Positions 43,095 to 52,175 of a stretch of 64,000 nucleotides of DNA are shown here, piece by piece (position 1 is the first letter of the stretch; each line of letters begins with the position of its first letter). Both the position numbers and the translations under genes were made by a program. The stretch is from UBA6055 sp965203755 (GTDB lineage: Bacteria; Chloroflexota; Anaerolineae; Aggregatilineales; Phototrophicaceae): assembly GCA_965203755.1 (NCBI GenBank), contig OZ241910.1, positions 1,984,001 through 2,048,000 on the forward strand. Reading direction: 5' to 3'. Below the pieces are notes generated by a model. The model had not been told where the DNA came from. It did not search any database and worked only from the letters and a program-made list of their open reading frames with translations.

Positions 43095-44222
43095 TTAGTG
43101 CATCTGCAATACATAACCCAGTCGCAATGCGGCCCGCCTTAACAAATCTTCGGCATTGTCGAGCGCGTCTTGCAAGGTCATCGGTTGATCGACAATCGGG
43201 AAAACCGCCTGGATGCCGGCTTGATGGCAGATCGAATCATGCAGGCTCAAGCCGCCGACCAAGGCAATGGCTGGCACGCCGTATTTTCCCGCCAGCCGCG
43301 CCACACCGACCGGACCTTTGCCATCCATTGTTTGAGCATCCATCCGCCCTTCGCCGGTAATCACCAGGTCGCTGTCCGCCAGATGTTCGACAAAGCGGTT
43401 GTGTTCCAGCACAAGCTCAATGCCAGAAACTATTTTGCAAGCGAAAAACGCCATCAACCCGGCTGCGAAAGCGCCGGCCGCGCCGCCGCCCTTAACCTGC
43501 CGCCGGTCAATGCCCCGCTGCTCAAACAGGACAGTGAAACAGTGACGGAGGTTTTGTTCCAGAATCTCTATCATAGCGGGGTCAGCCCCTTTTTGCGGCC
43601 CGAATACGCGGGCGGCGCCTTTTTCGCCCAAGGTCGGATTGTCCACATCCGAGGCGATGATGATGTCAACATCCCTCCAGCCGGCGTCCATGCCGGCGGC
43701 ATCCACGCGGGCAATATCGCCCAAACCCTGCCCGCCGCGGCGAATCTCGTTCCCGCTGGCATCCCGCACACTCAAGCCCAATGCCTGCAAACAGCCCATC
43801 CCGCCGTCGACGGTCGCGCTGCCGCCCAAACCGACAATGATGCGCTCAATACCCCGAGCCAGCGCATCCGCCATTAGCTGACCGGCGCCATAGCTGCTGG
43901 CGATGAGCGGGTTCAGTTCGTCCGGCGCCAGCAGCTCCAGCCCCGATGCCTTCGCCATTTCGATGACGGCCGTCTTGCCGCCTGGCAGCAAACCGTAGTC
44001 GGCTTGGATCGGCCGCATAAGCGGATCAAATACTTCCACGCTGATTCGTTCTCCGCCCGCCGCCAAAAAAGCGTCCAGGGTGCCGTTGCCGCCGTCGGCG
44101 ATGGGCAATCGCTGACAGTTTGCCCGCAAGCCCGATTGCAGCAGACCCTCATGGATGGCCGCGCTGGCCTCGGCGGCGGTCAGGCTTTGCTTGAAGGCGT
44201 TCGCGGCGATGAGAATCTTCAT
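43095..44222 (-). CDS. Glycerate kinase (GlxK/GarK type)
   Basis: Phosphorylates D-glycerate with ATP. Length is 375 residues from ATG 44222, which has GGAGG seven bases before it. Family blocks: MKILIAANAFKQSLTAAEA, ANCQRLPIADGGNGTLDAFL, LPGGKTAVIEMAKASGLELL, GLGGSATVDGGMGCLQALGL, GGGAAGAFAAGLMAFF and VITGEGRMDAQTMDGKGP. These are type I glycerate kinase features. It diverges from the KDPG aldolase gene, so the pair may act in degrading sugar acids to glycerate and pyruvate. Confidence 0.93.
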   Translation of the reverse strand: MKILIAANAFKQSLTAAEASAAIHEGLLQSGLRANCQRLPIADGGNGTLDAFLAAGGERISVEVFDPLMRPIQADYGLLPGGKTAVIEMAKASGLELLAPDELNPLIASSYGAGQLMADALARGIERIIVGLGGSATVDGGMGCLQALGLSVRDASGNEIRRGGQGLGDIARVDAAGMDAGWRDVDIIIASDVDNPTLGEKGAARVFGPQKGADPAMIEILEQNLRHCFTVLFEQRGIDRRQVKGGGAAGAFAAGLMAFFACKIVSGIELVLEHNRFVEHLADSDLVITGEGRMDAQTMDGKGPVGVARLAGKYGVPAIALVGGLSLHDSICHQAGIQAVFPIVDQPMTLQDALDNAEDLLRRAALRLGYVLQMH

Positions 44223-44320
44223 CGCCCGGCCTCCAACGCGAGAAGAACGAGCGGGCTTTGGCGCGTTCGCCATGATTGGAGATACGTCGGATGAGCGCTG
44301 GTTCATGCGATGATCTTTCA

Positions 44321-44349
44321 TTGGCAAAATGAGCTTAGACTACTATTAT
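44321..44349 (+). promoter_or_regulatory. Promoter of the KDPG aldolase gene
   Basis: TTGGCA (44321-44326) and TATTAT (44344-44349) are separated by 17 bases, 76 bases before ATG 44425. It lies in the divergent region shared with glycerate kinase. Confidence 0.55.
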
Positions 44350-44424
44350 AAAACCGACGCGGTTCCCAATCCAGAGGGTTCGGGAACAAGGCATAACGGT
44401 CTGCACCCTGAAAGTGAGTTGCCA

Positions 44425-45066
44425 ATGAACAGTCAAACCGCTTTGCAAATGATAGAAGCCGGCGGAATTGTCGCCGGGATGCGCGGCGCTTTTCCGCCGG
44501 ATGTCGCCCTCAAGGTCACCGAGACCTTGATGATGGAGGGCATCAACGTCTTTGAATTGATGATGAATTCCGTCGAGCCGCTCAAGGCGATGCAGGCGGT
44601 CAAAGCTGAATATGGCGATGAAGCCTGCGTCGGCATGGGTACGGCGCTGGACGCGGCCACGGCGCGGGCTGCGCTGGATGCCGGCGCCGATTTTGTGGTC
44701 TCGCCGGCTTTTCAGGCGGATGTTGCGGCGGCGGTGATGGCGCAGGACGTCCTGATGGCGCCTGGCGTCGTCACCCCATCCGAAGCGGTCGCGGCCTGGG
44801 GCCTGGGCGTGAAATTGTTAAAGCTGTTCCCAATCGGCGCGCTCGGCATTGATTATTTCAAGGCGATGTTCGGCCCGCTGCGGCACATGCGTTTTATGTG
44901 CAACGGCGCCATGACCGATCAAAACGCGCGTGAGTTTCTGGCGGCTGGGGCGGTGGCTTGCGGCATGGGCGGCTGGCTGGTCGGCGATGGCGCTTGGTCG
45001 CGGGCGCGGCTGCGGAGTCGGGCGCGAATCCTCGTTAATACCGTGCAGGCGGCGCGGAGCGAATAG
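44425..45066 (+). CDS. 2-dehydro-3-deoxy-phosphogluconate aldolase family protein
   Basis: KDPG/KHG aldolase of 213 residues, cleaving 2-keto-3-deoxy sugar acids to pyruvate and an aldehyde. The Schiff-base Lys sits in GVKLLKLFPIGALG; an active-site Glu in EGINVFELMMNS and the phosphate loop GAMTDQNAREFLAAGAVACGMGG are present. Relatives of the family have a GVTP-type block, here MAPGVVTPSEAVAAW. The start 44425 is set by the family N-terminus; the frame is open upstream to 44329, beyond the promoter. Together with glycerate kinase it suggests part of an Entner-Doudoroff-like or aldarate branch; no dehydratase or kinase for KDG is visible here. Confidence 0.9.
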   Translation: MNSQTALQMIEAGGIVAGMRGAFPPDVALKVTETLMMEGINVFELMMNSVEPLKAMQAVKAEYGDEACVGMGTALDAATARAALDAGADFVVSPAFQADVAAAVMAQDVLMAPGVVTPSEAVAAWGLGVKLLKLFPIGALGIDYFKAMFGPLRHMRFMCNGAMTDQNAREFLAAGAVACGMGGWLVGDGAWSRARLRSRARILVNTVQAARSE

Positions 45067-45134
45067 ACTGTTACTGCGTTTGCTGGTATTCTATCATTAC
45101 AGTTGAAGCAGACGATAAGGACTTAGGGCTTGCT

Positions 45135-45923
45135 ATGGGTAACTCGATTTACTTTCAAAATGAAGAAGTCATCATACACAACGAGGATTTATTCAAGATA
45201 GAGGAAATTGCATCTGAATCGATTGACCTCATCGTGACATCACCGCCTTACAACGTGGATATTCAGTATGAGAGCAACAAGGATGATTTAAGCTATAAAG
45301 AATATCTGCGATTCTCCTGTGAATGGATGGCAAGCTGTTATGACTGGCTAAAAAATGATGGCCGGTTTTGTCTCAACATTCCGTTGGACAAAAACAAGGG
45401 AGGGCAGCAAAGTGTAGGGGCTGATTTAACAACTATCGCAAAAGAGATAGGCTATAAATATCACGCTACTATCGTCTGGAACGAAGGCAATATATCGCGC
45501 CGTACCGCATGGGGTTCATGGATGAGCGCCTCCGCGCCTTATGTGATTGCCCCCGTCGAGCTTATCATTGTTCTCTATAAAGATAGCTGGAAAAAAAGAT
45601 CTGGCTCACGCGAAAACGATATTACCCGCGATGAGTTCATGGCATGGACAAATGGCTTGTGGACATTTAATGGCGAAAGCAAAAAGCGTATCGGTCATCC
45701 AGCCCCATTTCCGCTTGAATTGCCTACTCGCGCCATAAAGCTGTTCAGTTTTGTCGGCGATACAGTTTTAGACCCCTTCTTGGGCAGCGGTACAACTCTG
45801 GTTGCCGCGATGATGAATAATCGCTTCGGGGTAGGCATAGATATTGATAAAAGCTACTGTGAATTGGCGAAAAAACGCGTTGAAAAGACTTTGGCAGACC
45901 GTACACAAATGTTAATGTTTTAA
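45135..45923 (+). CDS. Site-specific DNA methyltransferase (N4-C/N6-A type, beta-order)
   Basis: 262-residue amino-methyltransferase. The catalytic motif IV TSPPYN is at residues 35-40, and the SAM-binding motif I DPFLGSGTTLVAA comes near residue 213, an order typical of the beta class. Between them lies the target-recognition part. TSPPY rather than DPPY is common among N4-cytosine enzymes but not decisive. It is A+T-richer than the surrounding housekeeping genes. An HNH endonuclease gene follows after 14 bases and a second methyltransferase after that, so this is a complete type II-like restriction-modification cassette. Confidence 0.88.
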   Translation: MGNSIYFQNEEVIIHNEDLFKIEEIASESIDLIVTSPPYNVDIQYESNKDDLSYKEYLRFSCEWMASCYDWLKNDGRFCLNIPLDKNKGGQQSVGADLTTIAKEIGYKYHATIVWNEGNISRRTAWGSWMSASAPYVIAPVELIIVLYKDSWKKRSGSRENDITRDEFMAWTNGLWTFNGESKKRIGHPAPFPLELPTRAIKLFSFVGDTVLDPFLGSGTTLVAAMMNNRFGVGIDIDKSYCELAKKRVEKTLADRTQMLMF

Positions 45924-45937
45924 GAAGATAATCCGAG

Positions 45938-46522
45938 ATGAGCAAGCGTCCTTCATTATCCGACTTGATACTGACATACTTCAGGAAATATCCCGGGCAG
46001 GACTTGACTCATGACGATTGGGTTGATGAGATTAGCAGACAATACATGGAACTAACAGGCCGTATGCCCCGTGATCCATGGCGAGCAGCAAGAAAACTCC
46101 ATCAGGATGGATACCTCATTAAAGTCAGAAAAGGGTTTTACAGATATGACCCAGAGCTTGTCGAAAATCCGGAACTTGAAGATTTTACAGAACAGCAAAA
46201 ACGAATCATTTTTGAACGGGATGGATATCGCTGTACAGAATGTGGTCTTGGCCGTGCCAACGGCGTAGAACTTCATGTTGACCACATCATACCAAAAGAC
46301 AAAGGCGGTAAAGCCATAATCGAAAATGGACAAACCTTATGCGCCCAGCATAATTTCCTCAAAAAGAATGACAATGCCACTCAAAGCGGCAAGAAGAGGA
46401 TGATCAGGCTCTATGAACTGGCAAAAAAAGAAAGCAATCAGGAGATGATAGTTTTTTGCAGGGAAGTGCTTGAAGTGTACGACAAACATAATATCAATAG
46501 TTATATTGAGTGGACACCATAG
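45938..46522 (+). CDS. HNH restriction endonuclease (predicted)
   Basis: 194-residue protein. The N-terminal ~75 residues look like a winged-helix (DLTHDDWVDEISRQYMEL, DPWRAARKLHQDGYLIKV), followed by an HNH domain with Cys99 and Cys102 (RCTECG), His116 (VDHIIP), Asn130 and His138 (ENGQTLCAQHN). The Cys/His pattern implies a ββα-metal fold with a zinc knuckle. Position between two DNA methyltransferase genes on the same strand indicates the nuclease of an R-M system; recognition sequence is unknown. The gene has 14 bases after the first methyltransferase and 19 before the second. Confidence 0.85.
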   Translation: MSKRPSLSDLILTYFRKYPGQDLTHDDWVDEISRQYMELTGRMPRDPWRAARKLHQDGYLIKVRKGFYRYDPELVENPELEDFTEQQKRIIFERDGYRCTECGLGRANGVELHVDHIIPKDKGGKAIIENGQTLCAQHNFLKKNDNATQSGKKRMIRLYELAKKESNQEMIVFCREVLEVYDKHNINSYIEWTP

Positions 46523-46541
46523 CAGGAGTAGAATACAAACA

Positions 46542-47825
46542 ATGGCTATGAATGTAGAACAATCCATAAAGAACTTTGACAACATTCAAATATCGAAAGA
46601 TTGGTCGTTTAGCGAAGCAAAGCGGTCGGATACCAGTTATATCACGCATGGCTATCATCGATATCCAGCCAAGTTCATACCCCAATTAGCTCGCCGCCTG
46701 ATCGAGGAACATTCCGAACCGAATGACATGGTGCTTGATCCCTTTTGCGGCTGCGGCACCACGCTGGTTGAATCCGCAGTTGCCAAACGATATTCCTACG
46801 GGGCGGATATTAACCCGATTGCTGTGATGATAACCAAAGCCAAAGCGCAGTATCTTGATCCCGTTGCGCTTACAGTTGCTTTCAATCGAATACTGTCTGC
46901 ATTTCCTACAGCTACAGCCGCGTTCCCTGACAATGAAAGAATTACCTATTGGTTCAAAAAAGAACAGATAACCGATTTAGCCAAGCTGCTGCATGCCATC
47001 CAAAGTCTGTCTGACGCTAATGTGCGGCTGTTCTTCCTTTGCGGATTTTCCAACATTCTTAAAAACTGCTCAATTTGGAATCAGAGATACAACAAGCCTG
47101 CTCGCGACCCGAACAAGAAAATCCCTGATGTCATGCGGACATTTCGCCGCCAAATTCGCATGATGATGAAAGGCAATGCGGCCTTTTGCAATCTGATGGA
47201 TGGTGGCCAGTCGCACCCATCCATAGCCGAATGCAGAGATTCGAGACGGCTGCCATTGGACAGTGAATCCGTCGATCTAGTCGTCACATCGCCGCCGTAT
47301 GTAACCTCTTATGAATATGGCGATCTTCACCAGCTTTCCATGCTGTGGCTGGAGGGGCTGACTGACTTGAGGGGTTTCCGCGAGCGATTCATCGGCTCAT
47401 CGCTAAAGCGGCTTGAATCCAAGATTGAAGCATCACAAGCGCTGACGCATAGCTCCATCGCCGCCGATATCGGGGACAAGCTGCAAAGACAAGATAGTAA
47501 AACGGCTTCAAGTGTGATGAAATACTTCCAATCCATGTATGAAATCTGGCGGGAGCTTTACCGAGTTGTTCGCATCGGCGGCAAGGTCGGTGTTGTCATT
47601 GGCAATACCAGCCTGAAAGGCGCTGAAATAACCAATGCAGAGGTATTTGCCGAACAAATGCAGGGATTGGGCTTCAAATTGATTGATGTGATAAAACGTG
47701 AAATTCCATCCAAGAATCTGCCTTCAACCAGAGACAAAGCAACTGGAAGATTTGCAAAAACTTCGTCTTCCGATACGTTGGCATATCCAACGGAATTTGT
47801 CTTGGCGCTTGAAAAATGCTCTTAA
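46542..47825 (+). CDS. Second DNA methyltransferase of the R-M cassette
   Basis: 427-residue amino-methyltransferase with motif order I then IV: DPFCGCGTTLVES at residues 66-78 and TSPPYVTSYEYGD beginning at 249. It has the N-terminal THGYHRYPAKFIPQLARRLIEEH stretch seen in many m4C/m6A enzymes of this type. Start ATG 46542 is chosen since the frame upstream (46470) overlaps the HNH gene; AGGAG is 13 bases before it, rather far. Two methyltransferases with one nuclease are typical of systems with asymmetric targets, where each enzyme modifies one strand. It ends 88 bases before a glycoside hydrolase gene. Confidence 0.88.
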   Translation: MAMNVEQSIKNFDNIQISKDWSFSEAKRSDTSYITHGYHRYPAKFIPQLARRLIEEHSEPNDMVLDPFCGCGTTLVESAVAKRYSYGADINPIAVMITKAKAQYLDPVALTVAFNRILSAFPTATAAFPDNERITYWFKKEQITDLAKLLHAIQSLSDANVRLFFLCGFSNILKNCSIWNQRYNKPARDPNKKIPDVMRTFRRQIRMMMKGNAAFCNLMDGGQSHPSIAECRDSRRLPLDSESVDLVVTSPPYVTSYEYGDLHQLSMLWLEGLTDLRGFRERFIGSSLKRLESKIEASQALTHSSIAADIGDKLQRQDSKTASSVMKYFQSMYEIWRELYRVVRIGGKVGVVIGNTSLKGAEITNAEVFAEQMQGLGFKLIDVIKREIPSKNLPSTRDKATGRFAKTSSSDTLAYPTEFVLALEKCS

Positions 47826-47913
47826 AAGCAAACGACTTCATAGACCTTTATATTGACTTGGGCGCAGCGCATCACGAATTGATACCCAAGCGGTTAGAGA
47901 CCGCCAGAAAACC

Positions 47914-50739
47914 ATGACCGCGACAAAACCCAATCCCCCCCCAGCGCCGAAACCGCGCCGAAGCAAGGGCGCCGGCTGCTGGCTGGTCGGCTTCGGCTCG
48001 CTGTCCCTGGCGATGATGCTGGCGCTGATTGGCTTGCTGCTGCCGCCCTTCAGCCTGCCCGACCGGCTGCTTGGCACACAATATCAGCCTCTAAATGCCC
48101 AGATGCAAACCGCGTCATTGGGCAGCGAATTTTCGGTGAGTCTCATCGGCGACGACATCGGCGGCGAATTTGGACTGCGATTATCGCAAGCATCGCCGAC
48201 GGAAGACGGCAGCTGGACGACGGCGAAGCATCATTTGCCCCATTATCTGGCATTGCAAAGCCCGATTTATGTTATCAAAGCGAATGGCAGGCCGCCTGAC
48301 CAGCTTCGATTCTCGCTGGAACTGCCGCGCGATGCGGCCGCCGCGCAAGTCCTTTCCCTGTATGGCTGGGACGGCAGCCAATGGCGCTTTATCCCTTCGA
48401 CCAAAGCCAATGGCAAAGCGCAGGGCATCGCCGGTTTCGTGCCAGAAGCCATCGCCATTTTTCAGGCTGTTCCAACCGCGCCGATTGTAGCGGTCGCTTA
48501 TGACATTCGACAGGAACTCACCGCCGAGACTGCCAGCCTGGCGACTCTCATCAGCCCGGCCGGACTGCGCCCCACGCGGCAGGGCGGGCTCATCGGCAGC
48601 CTGGCGCCGGGCGCGGATGCTGATTCTGCGTATTTACTGCTGCCGCTGATTAGCAATTATGATGACCCCGGCGCCACCGACCCCGAAACAGTTGAATTGA
48701 TTGTCAGCAGCCCGGCGCTGCGCGGCGAGCATGTCTCACAGATTGTTTCCACAGCCAGCTACAACCGCTTTGATGGGGTATTTATTGATTATCGGGATAT
48801 ATCCAGCGCGGCGCGCGACGACTTCAGCCGTTTCGTCACCCAACTGGGCGCCGGCCTCGCGGCGGCTGGACTGCGCTTGGGCATCGCCGTGCCGGCCGCA
48901 GTCCATAAGGACGGTGATTGGGATAGCGGCGCCTATGACTGGCGGGCGCTTGGGGCCGCCGCCGATTATGTCAAGCTGCGTACAGCCATCAAGCCGCCAG
49001 CTTTCGCCGCCGAAGGCTCGCAGTCGGTCGATGCTATGCTGCGCTGGGCGGTTGATGACATCGAACGTTACAAAATTCTGCTGGGATTAAGCGCGCAGTC
49101 TGTCCGCGAGATGGATGGGGGCTGGACGCGCATCGGCTATGACCAGGCCCTGGCCGGGCTGGGGGATGTGGCGCTGGCGGCCGAGCATGTCAGCGAAACC
49201 GGCTCGGTTGAACCCGGCGCAAAAATCCGCGCCGCGCTGGATGGCTTTGAGGCGCTGGCCGGCTTTGATGCAACGTTGGAAGCGCCTTTTATCGATTATC
49301 TAGCCGCCGCCAGCGACAGATCGGCGCGCATCTGGTTCACCGATTCCGCCGCCCTGCGCTATCGTATGGAACGCACCGTGCCCTTTGCGCTGGCTGGCGT
49401 CGCCTTTGATGATTTACTGAACGATGACCTCATCGCCGGTCTGCCACAGACGGTTCTGCATTATAAAGCACAGGCGCCGCTGGCGGCTTCGGCGAGCGGT
49501 CTGGCTTTGCGATGGTCGATTGAAGGCAGCGCCGGGCTGGTTGACCGCGTAATCACCGGCTTGAACGATGATCTGGTGGTCACGCTGACGGCGCCCGACG
49601 GCCATTATGCCGTCAACATGGCTGTCATTGGCATGGACGCGGCATCAGCAAGCCAGCGGCAGGGGGCGGCCGTCGCGCTTTTTGCCCCCACCGCCACGCC
49701 GACCCCAACGCCAACGCCGCGCCCCACTGCCACGCCAGCCCCGATTGTTTTGGCGCCGGCGCCAGCCGAAAACGCGCCCGCCGGCAGCTTCGCCGTCGCC
49801 GCGCCGCCGCCCGGCAGCATCGCCATCGAAATCGGCGGCCATGTAACCGGCGCCGGCAGCAGCCGCGCCATTGGCGCCATGCGATCAGCCGGCATGACCT
49901 GGATGAAAATTCAAGCTCGCTTCGATTATCGAAGTCCGCCGGATGTGGCGCGGGAAATCAGCGCCGCCCATAGCAGCGGCTTCAAGATACTGGTCGGCAC
50001 GGTCGGTTATCCGCATCAACTCGGACAGGGCGGGCAGGGGTACATCAATGCTTATATCGACTGGCTGGCGCGGATCGCCGGGCAAGGCGCCGACGCCATT
50101 GAAGTCTGGAATGAACCCAATCTTGACCGTGAGTGGCCGCGCGGTCAGATCAGCGGCGCGGCTTATGCCGATATGCTGAAAATCGCCTGGCAGAAAATCA
50201 AGGCGGCCAACCCCAAGACGCTGGTCATCAGCGCCGCGCCGGCGCCCACCGGCGATCCCAGCCGCCCTGCCCGCGTGATGCCGGACAATCAATGGCTGCG
50301 TCAGATGGTCGCTGCCGACGGCTTGGACTATCTCGACTGCGTCGGCGCGCATTATAATGAGGGCATCGTTCCGCCCAGCCAGACCAGCGGCGACCCGCGC
50401 GGCGACAATTATTACACGCGCTATTTCTATGGCATGTTAAATGGTTACATCAGCATTACCCGCAAGCCGATTTGTTTTACCGAATTGGGTTATGTATCGC
50501 CCGAAGGGTATCCGCCGTTGCCCGCCGGCTTCAGTTGGGCGCGAAATGTAACCGTAGCCCAGCAGGCCGCCTGGCTGGCGCAGGCGGCCGCCTTGGCATC
50601 GCAGAGCGGGCAGGTGCGGCTGTTCATCGTCTGGAATATCGACTTTACCCGTTATGATGCCGATCCACAGGCAGGCTATGCCATTATCCGCCCGGATGGT
50701 TCCTGCCCAGCCTGCGCCGCGCTGGCAAACGCCAGATGA
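47914..50739 (+). CDS. Membrane-anchored two-domain glycoside hydrolase-like protein
   Basis: 941-residue protein with a signal anchor (about 21-45) after a proline-rich N-terminus that contains an eight-C run at 47935-47942. Residues ~60-230 are a beta-rich region. Then ~275-530 resembles a GH18-like barrel: FDGVFIDYRDISSAARDDF (Asp-rich strand) and RLGIAVPAA; the expected catalytic Glu of DGxDxDxE is replaced by Asp or Ser, so hydrolysis is doubtful. A TPTPTPRPTATPAP linker (~590-612) leads to a clan GH-A-like domain with IEVWNEPNLDREW (acid/base Glu734) and FTELGYVSPEG (nucleophile Glu857). It probably faces the outside and cuts or binds glycans. It is the first of three related hydrolases. 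Confidence 0.75.
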   Translation: MTATKPNPPPAPKPRRSKGAGCWLVGFGSLSLAMMLALIGLLLPPFSLPDRLLGTQYQPLNAQMQTASLGSEFSVSLIGDDIGGEFGLRLSQASPTEDGSWTTAKHHLPHYLALQSPIYVIKANGRPPDQLRFSLELPRDAAAAQVLSLYGWDGSQWRFIPSTKANGKAQGIAGFVPEAIAIFQAVPTAPIVAVAYDIRQELTAETASLATLISPAGLRPTRQGGLIGSLAPGADADSAYLLLPLISNYDDPGATDPETVELIVSSPALRGEHVSQIVSTASYNRFDGVFIDYRDISSAARDDFSRFVTQLGAGLAAAGLRLGIAVPAAVHKDGDWDSGAYDWRALGAAADYVKLRTAIKPPAFAAEGSQSVDAMLRWAVDDIERYKILLGLSAQSVREMDGGWTRIGYDQALAGLGDVALAAEHVSETGSVEPGAKIRAALDGFEALAGFDATLEAPFIDYLAAASDRSARIWFTDSAALRYRMERTVPFALAGVAFDDLLNDDLIAGLPQTVLHYKAQAPLAASASGLALRWSIEGSAGLVDRVITGLNDDLVVTLTAPDGHYAVNMAVIGMDAASASQRQGAAVALFAPTATPTPTPTPRPTATPAPIVLAPAPAENAPAGSFAVAAPPPGSIAIEIGGHVTGAGSSRAIGAMRSAGMTWMKIQARFDYRSPPDVAREISAAHSSGFKILVGTVGYPHQLGQGGQGYINAYIDWLARIAGQGADAIEVWNEPNLDREWPRGQISGAAYADMLKIAWQKIKAANPKTLVISAAPAPTGDPSRPARVMPDNQWLRQMVAADGLDYLDCVGAHYNEGIVPPSQTSGDPRGDNYYTRYFYGMLNGYISITRKPICFTELGYVSPEGYPPLPAGFSWARNVTVAQQAAWLAQAAALASQSGQVRLFIVWNIDFTRYDADPQAGYAIIRPDGSCPACAALANAR

Positions 50740-50749
50740 GGAGGTTGAC

Positions 50750-52174
50750 ATGACAGCCGGCTCGCCGGTACGCCGACAGATTCGAAGTTTTGTCGTAATT
50801 TGGATCGTCATTACCTTTGTTATGGGCTTGGCTACCTTCCTGGCGATCTATTTTACCTATAGCCCGACCGCCTTGGATATCGGCTCTGGCAATCCGATGC
50901 CGTTGAATGAAACGGATGCCAATGAAGGGGAAGCGGCGGCGGCCGTTATCGTATTGCCGAGCATTGCGCCGGCGGCAACCTTCACCCCCTCGCCAGCGCC
51001 ACCCACCCAGGTCAGCCTGATTGCCGCCGCCGAGATAACCGCTGCGCCTGTTCCCAGCCCGACGCCGACGCGCTTGCCGGTCGATGACCGCCGCTATCAG
51101 GTCGGCATTCAGGTGGAACAGTCGCCCGACTTTAATCCCGACAATCAGGATGGCTGGTTCAATTCGGTATCCAATGATCTTGGCATGACTTGGGTCAAGC
51201 AGCAAGTGCGCTGGGAACTGATCGAGCCGGCGCCGGGCGAGATCGACTGGAGCATATTGGATTTTGTGATGCCCAGCGCCGAGAAATTTGGAATCAAGCT
51301 CATGCTGTCGATTGTGACGGCGCCGGATTGGGCGCGTGAAGACGGAGTCGAGCTTGGCAGGCACGGGCCGCCGGCGGATCCACAAACCTATGCCAATTTT
51401 GTCGAGCAGATTCTTGTCCGTTATCCGGGCGGCATCCATGCTATCGAAGTCTGGAATGAGCAGAACATTGACCGCGAATGGACATCTATACACGGATTAA
51501 GCGCCAGTCATTATGTCGCGCTTCTGCGCCAAACCTATGAAACCGTCAAAGCCATTGACCCCGGCATTGTCATCATCAGCGGCGCCCTGTCCCCGACCGG
51601 CTTGGATGACGGCGTTCGGGCTTACGATGACTTTAGCTATATGGATCAGCTAATCGCCGCTGGTATGCTTGATTGGGCTGACTGCGTCGGCGCGCATCAC
51701 AATGGCTATAATGTCAGCCCCGACTACCGCTACAGCGAAATTCCGAATGATCCAACCGCGATTTTCCGCGGCCCCTTCGATAATCCGCATCACAGCTGGA
51801 GCTTTCGCAGTACGTTGGAAGGATATGCCAATCGTATCCGGACCGCCGGGCGGGATACCAAACTCTGTGTCACCGAATTCGGCTGGCCGACCGTCGAAGA
51901 CCTGGACGGCTTTCCAGCCGGCTTCGAGTTCGCCCAAGACAATACATTGGCAGAGCAGGCGCAGTGGATTCCAAAGGCGATGAGCAATATGGAAGAGTGG
52001 GGTTTCGTTTGGCTGGCGTTTATCTGGAACTTTAACTACGGGCCGCAGGCCGGCTGGGCAGTCGATAACGATAATGTGCCGTACTCCTTGATTGGCCCTG
52101 GCTTTACCTTCAGACCGGCCTACGATGCCATCCGCGCCTGGCAGAAAAATTATCTGGCGCGTATGAGTGCATAA
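50750..52174 (+). CDS. Membrane-anchored clan GH-A-like glycoside hydrolase
   Basis: 474-residue protein: a signal anchor (about residues 12-35), a Pro/Thr-rich linker (70-115 with SPAPPTQVS and VPSPTPTRLP), then a TIM-barrel domain. Catalytic pair: Glu237 in IEVWNEQNIDREWT and Glu376 in CVTEFGWPTVED. It resembles GH39/GH5-type beta-glycosidases such as PslG, which trim exopolysaccharide; the exact substrate is unknown. A strong GAGGAGG precedes ATG 50750, 10 bases after the previous stop. The next hydrolase begins one base after this gene's stop. Confidence 0.82.
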   Translation: MTAGSPVRRQIRSFVVIWIVITFVMGLATFLAIYFTYSPTALDIGSGNPMPLNETDANEGEAAAAVIVLPSIAPAATFTPSPAPPTQVSLIAAAEITAAPVPSPTPTRLPVDDRRYQVGIQVEQSPDFNPDNQDGWFNSVSNDLGMTWVKQQVRWELIEPAPGEIDWSILDFVMPSAEKFGIKLMLSIVTAPDWAREDGVELGRHGPPADPQTYANFVEQILVRYPGGIHAIEVWNEQNIDREWTSIHGLSASHYVALLRQTYETVKAIDPGIVIISGALSPTGLDDGVRAYDDFSYMDQLIAAGMLDWADCVGAHHNGYNVSPDYRYSEIPNDPTAIFRGPFDNPHHSWSFRSTLEGYANRIRTAGRDTKLCVTEFGWPTVEDLDGFPAGFEFAQDNTLAEQAQWIPKAMSNMEEWGFVWLAFIWNFNYGPQAGWAVDNDNVPYSLIGPGFTFRPAYDAIRAWQKNYLARMSA

Positions 52175-52175
52175 T

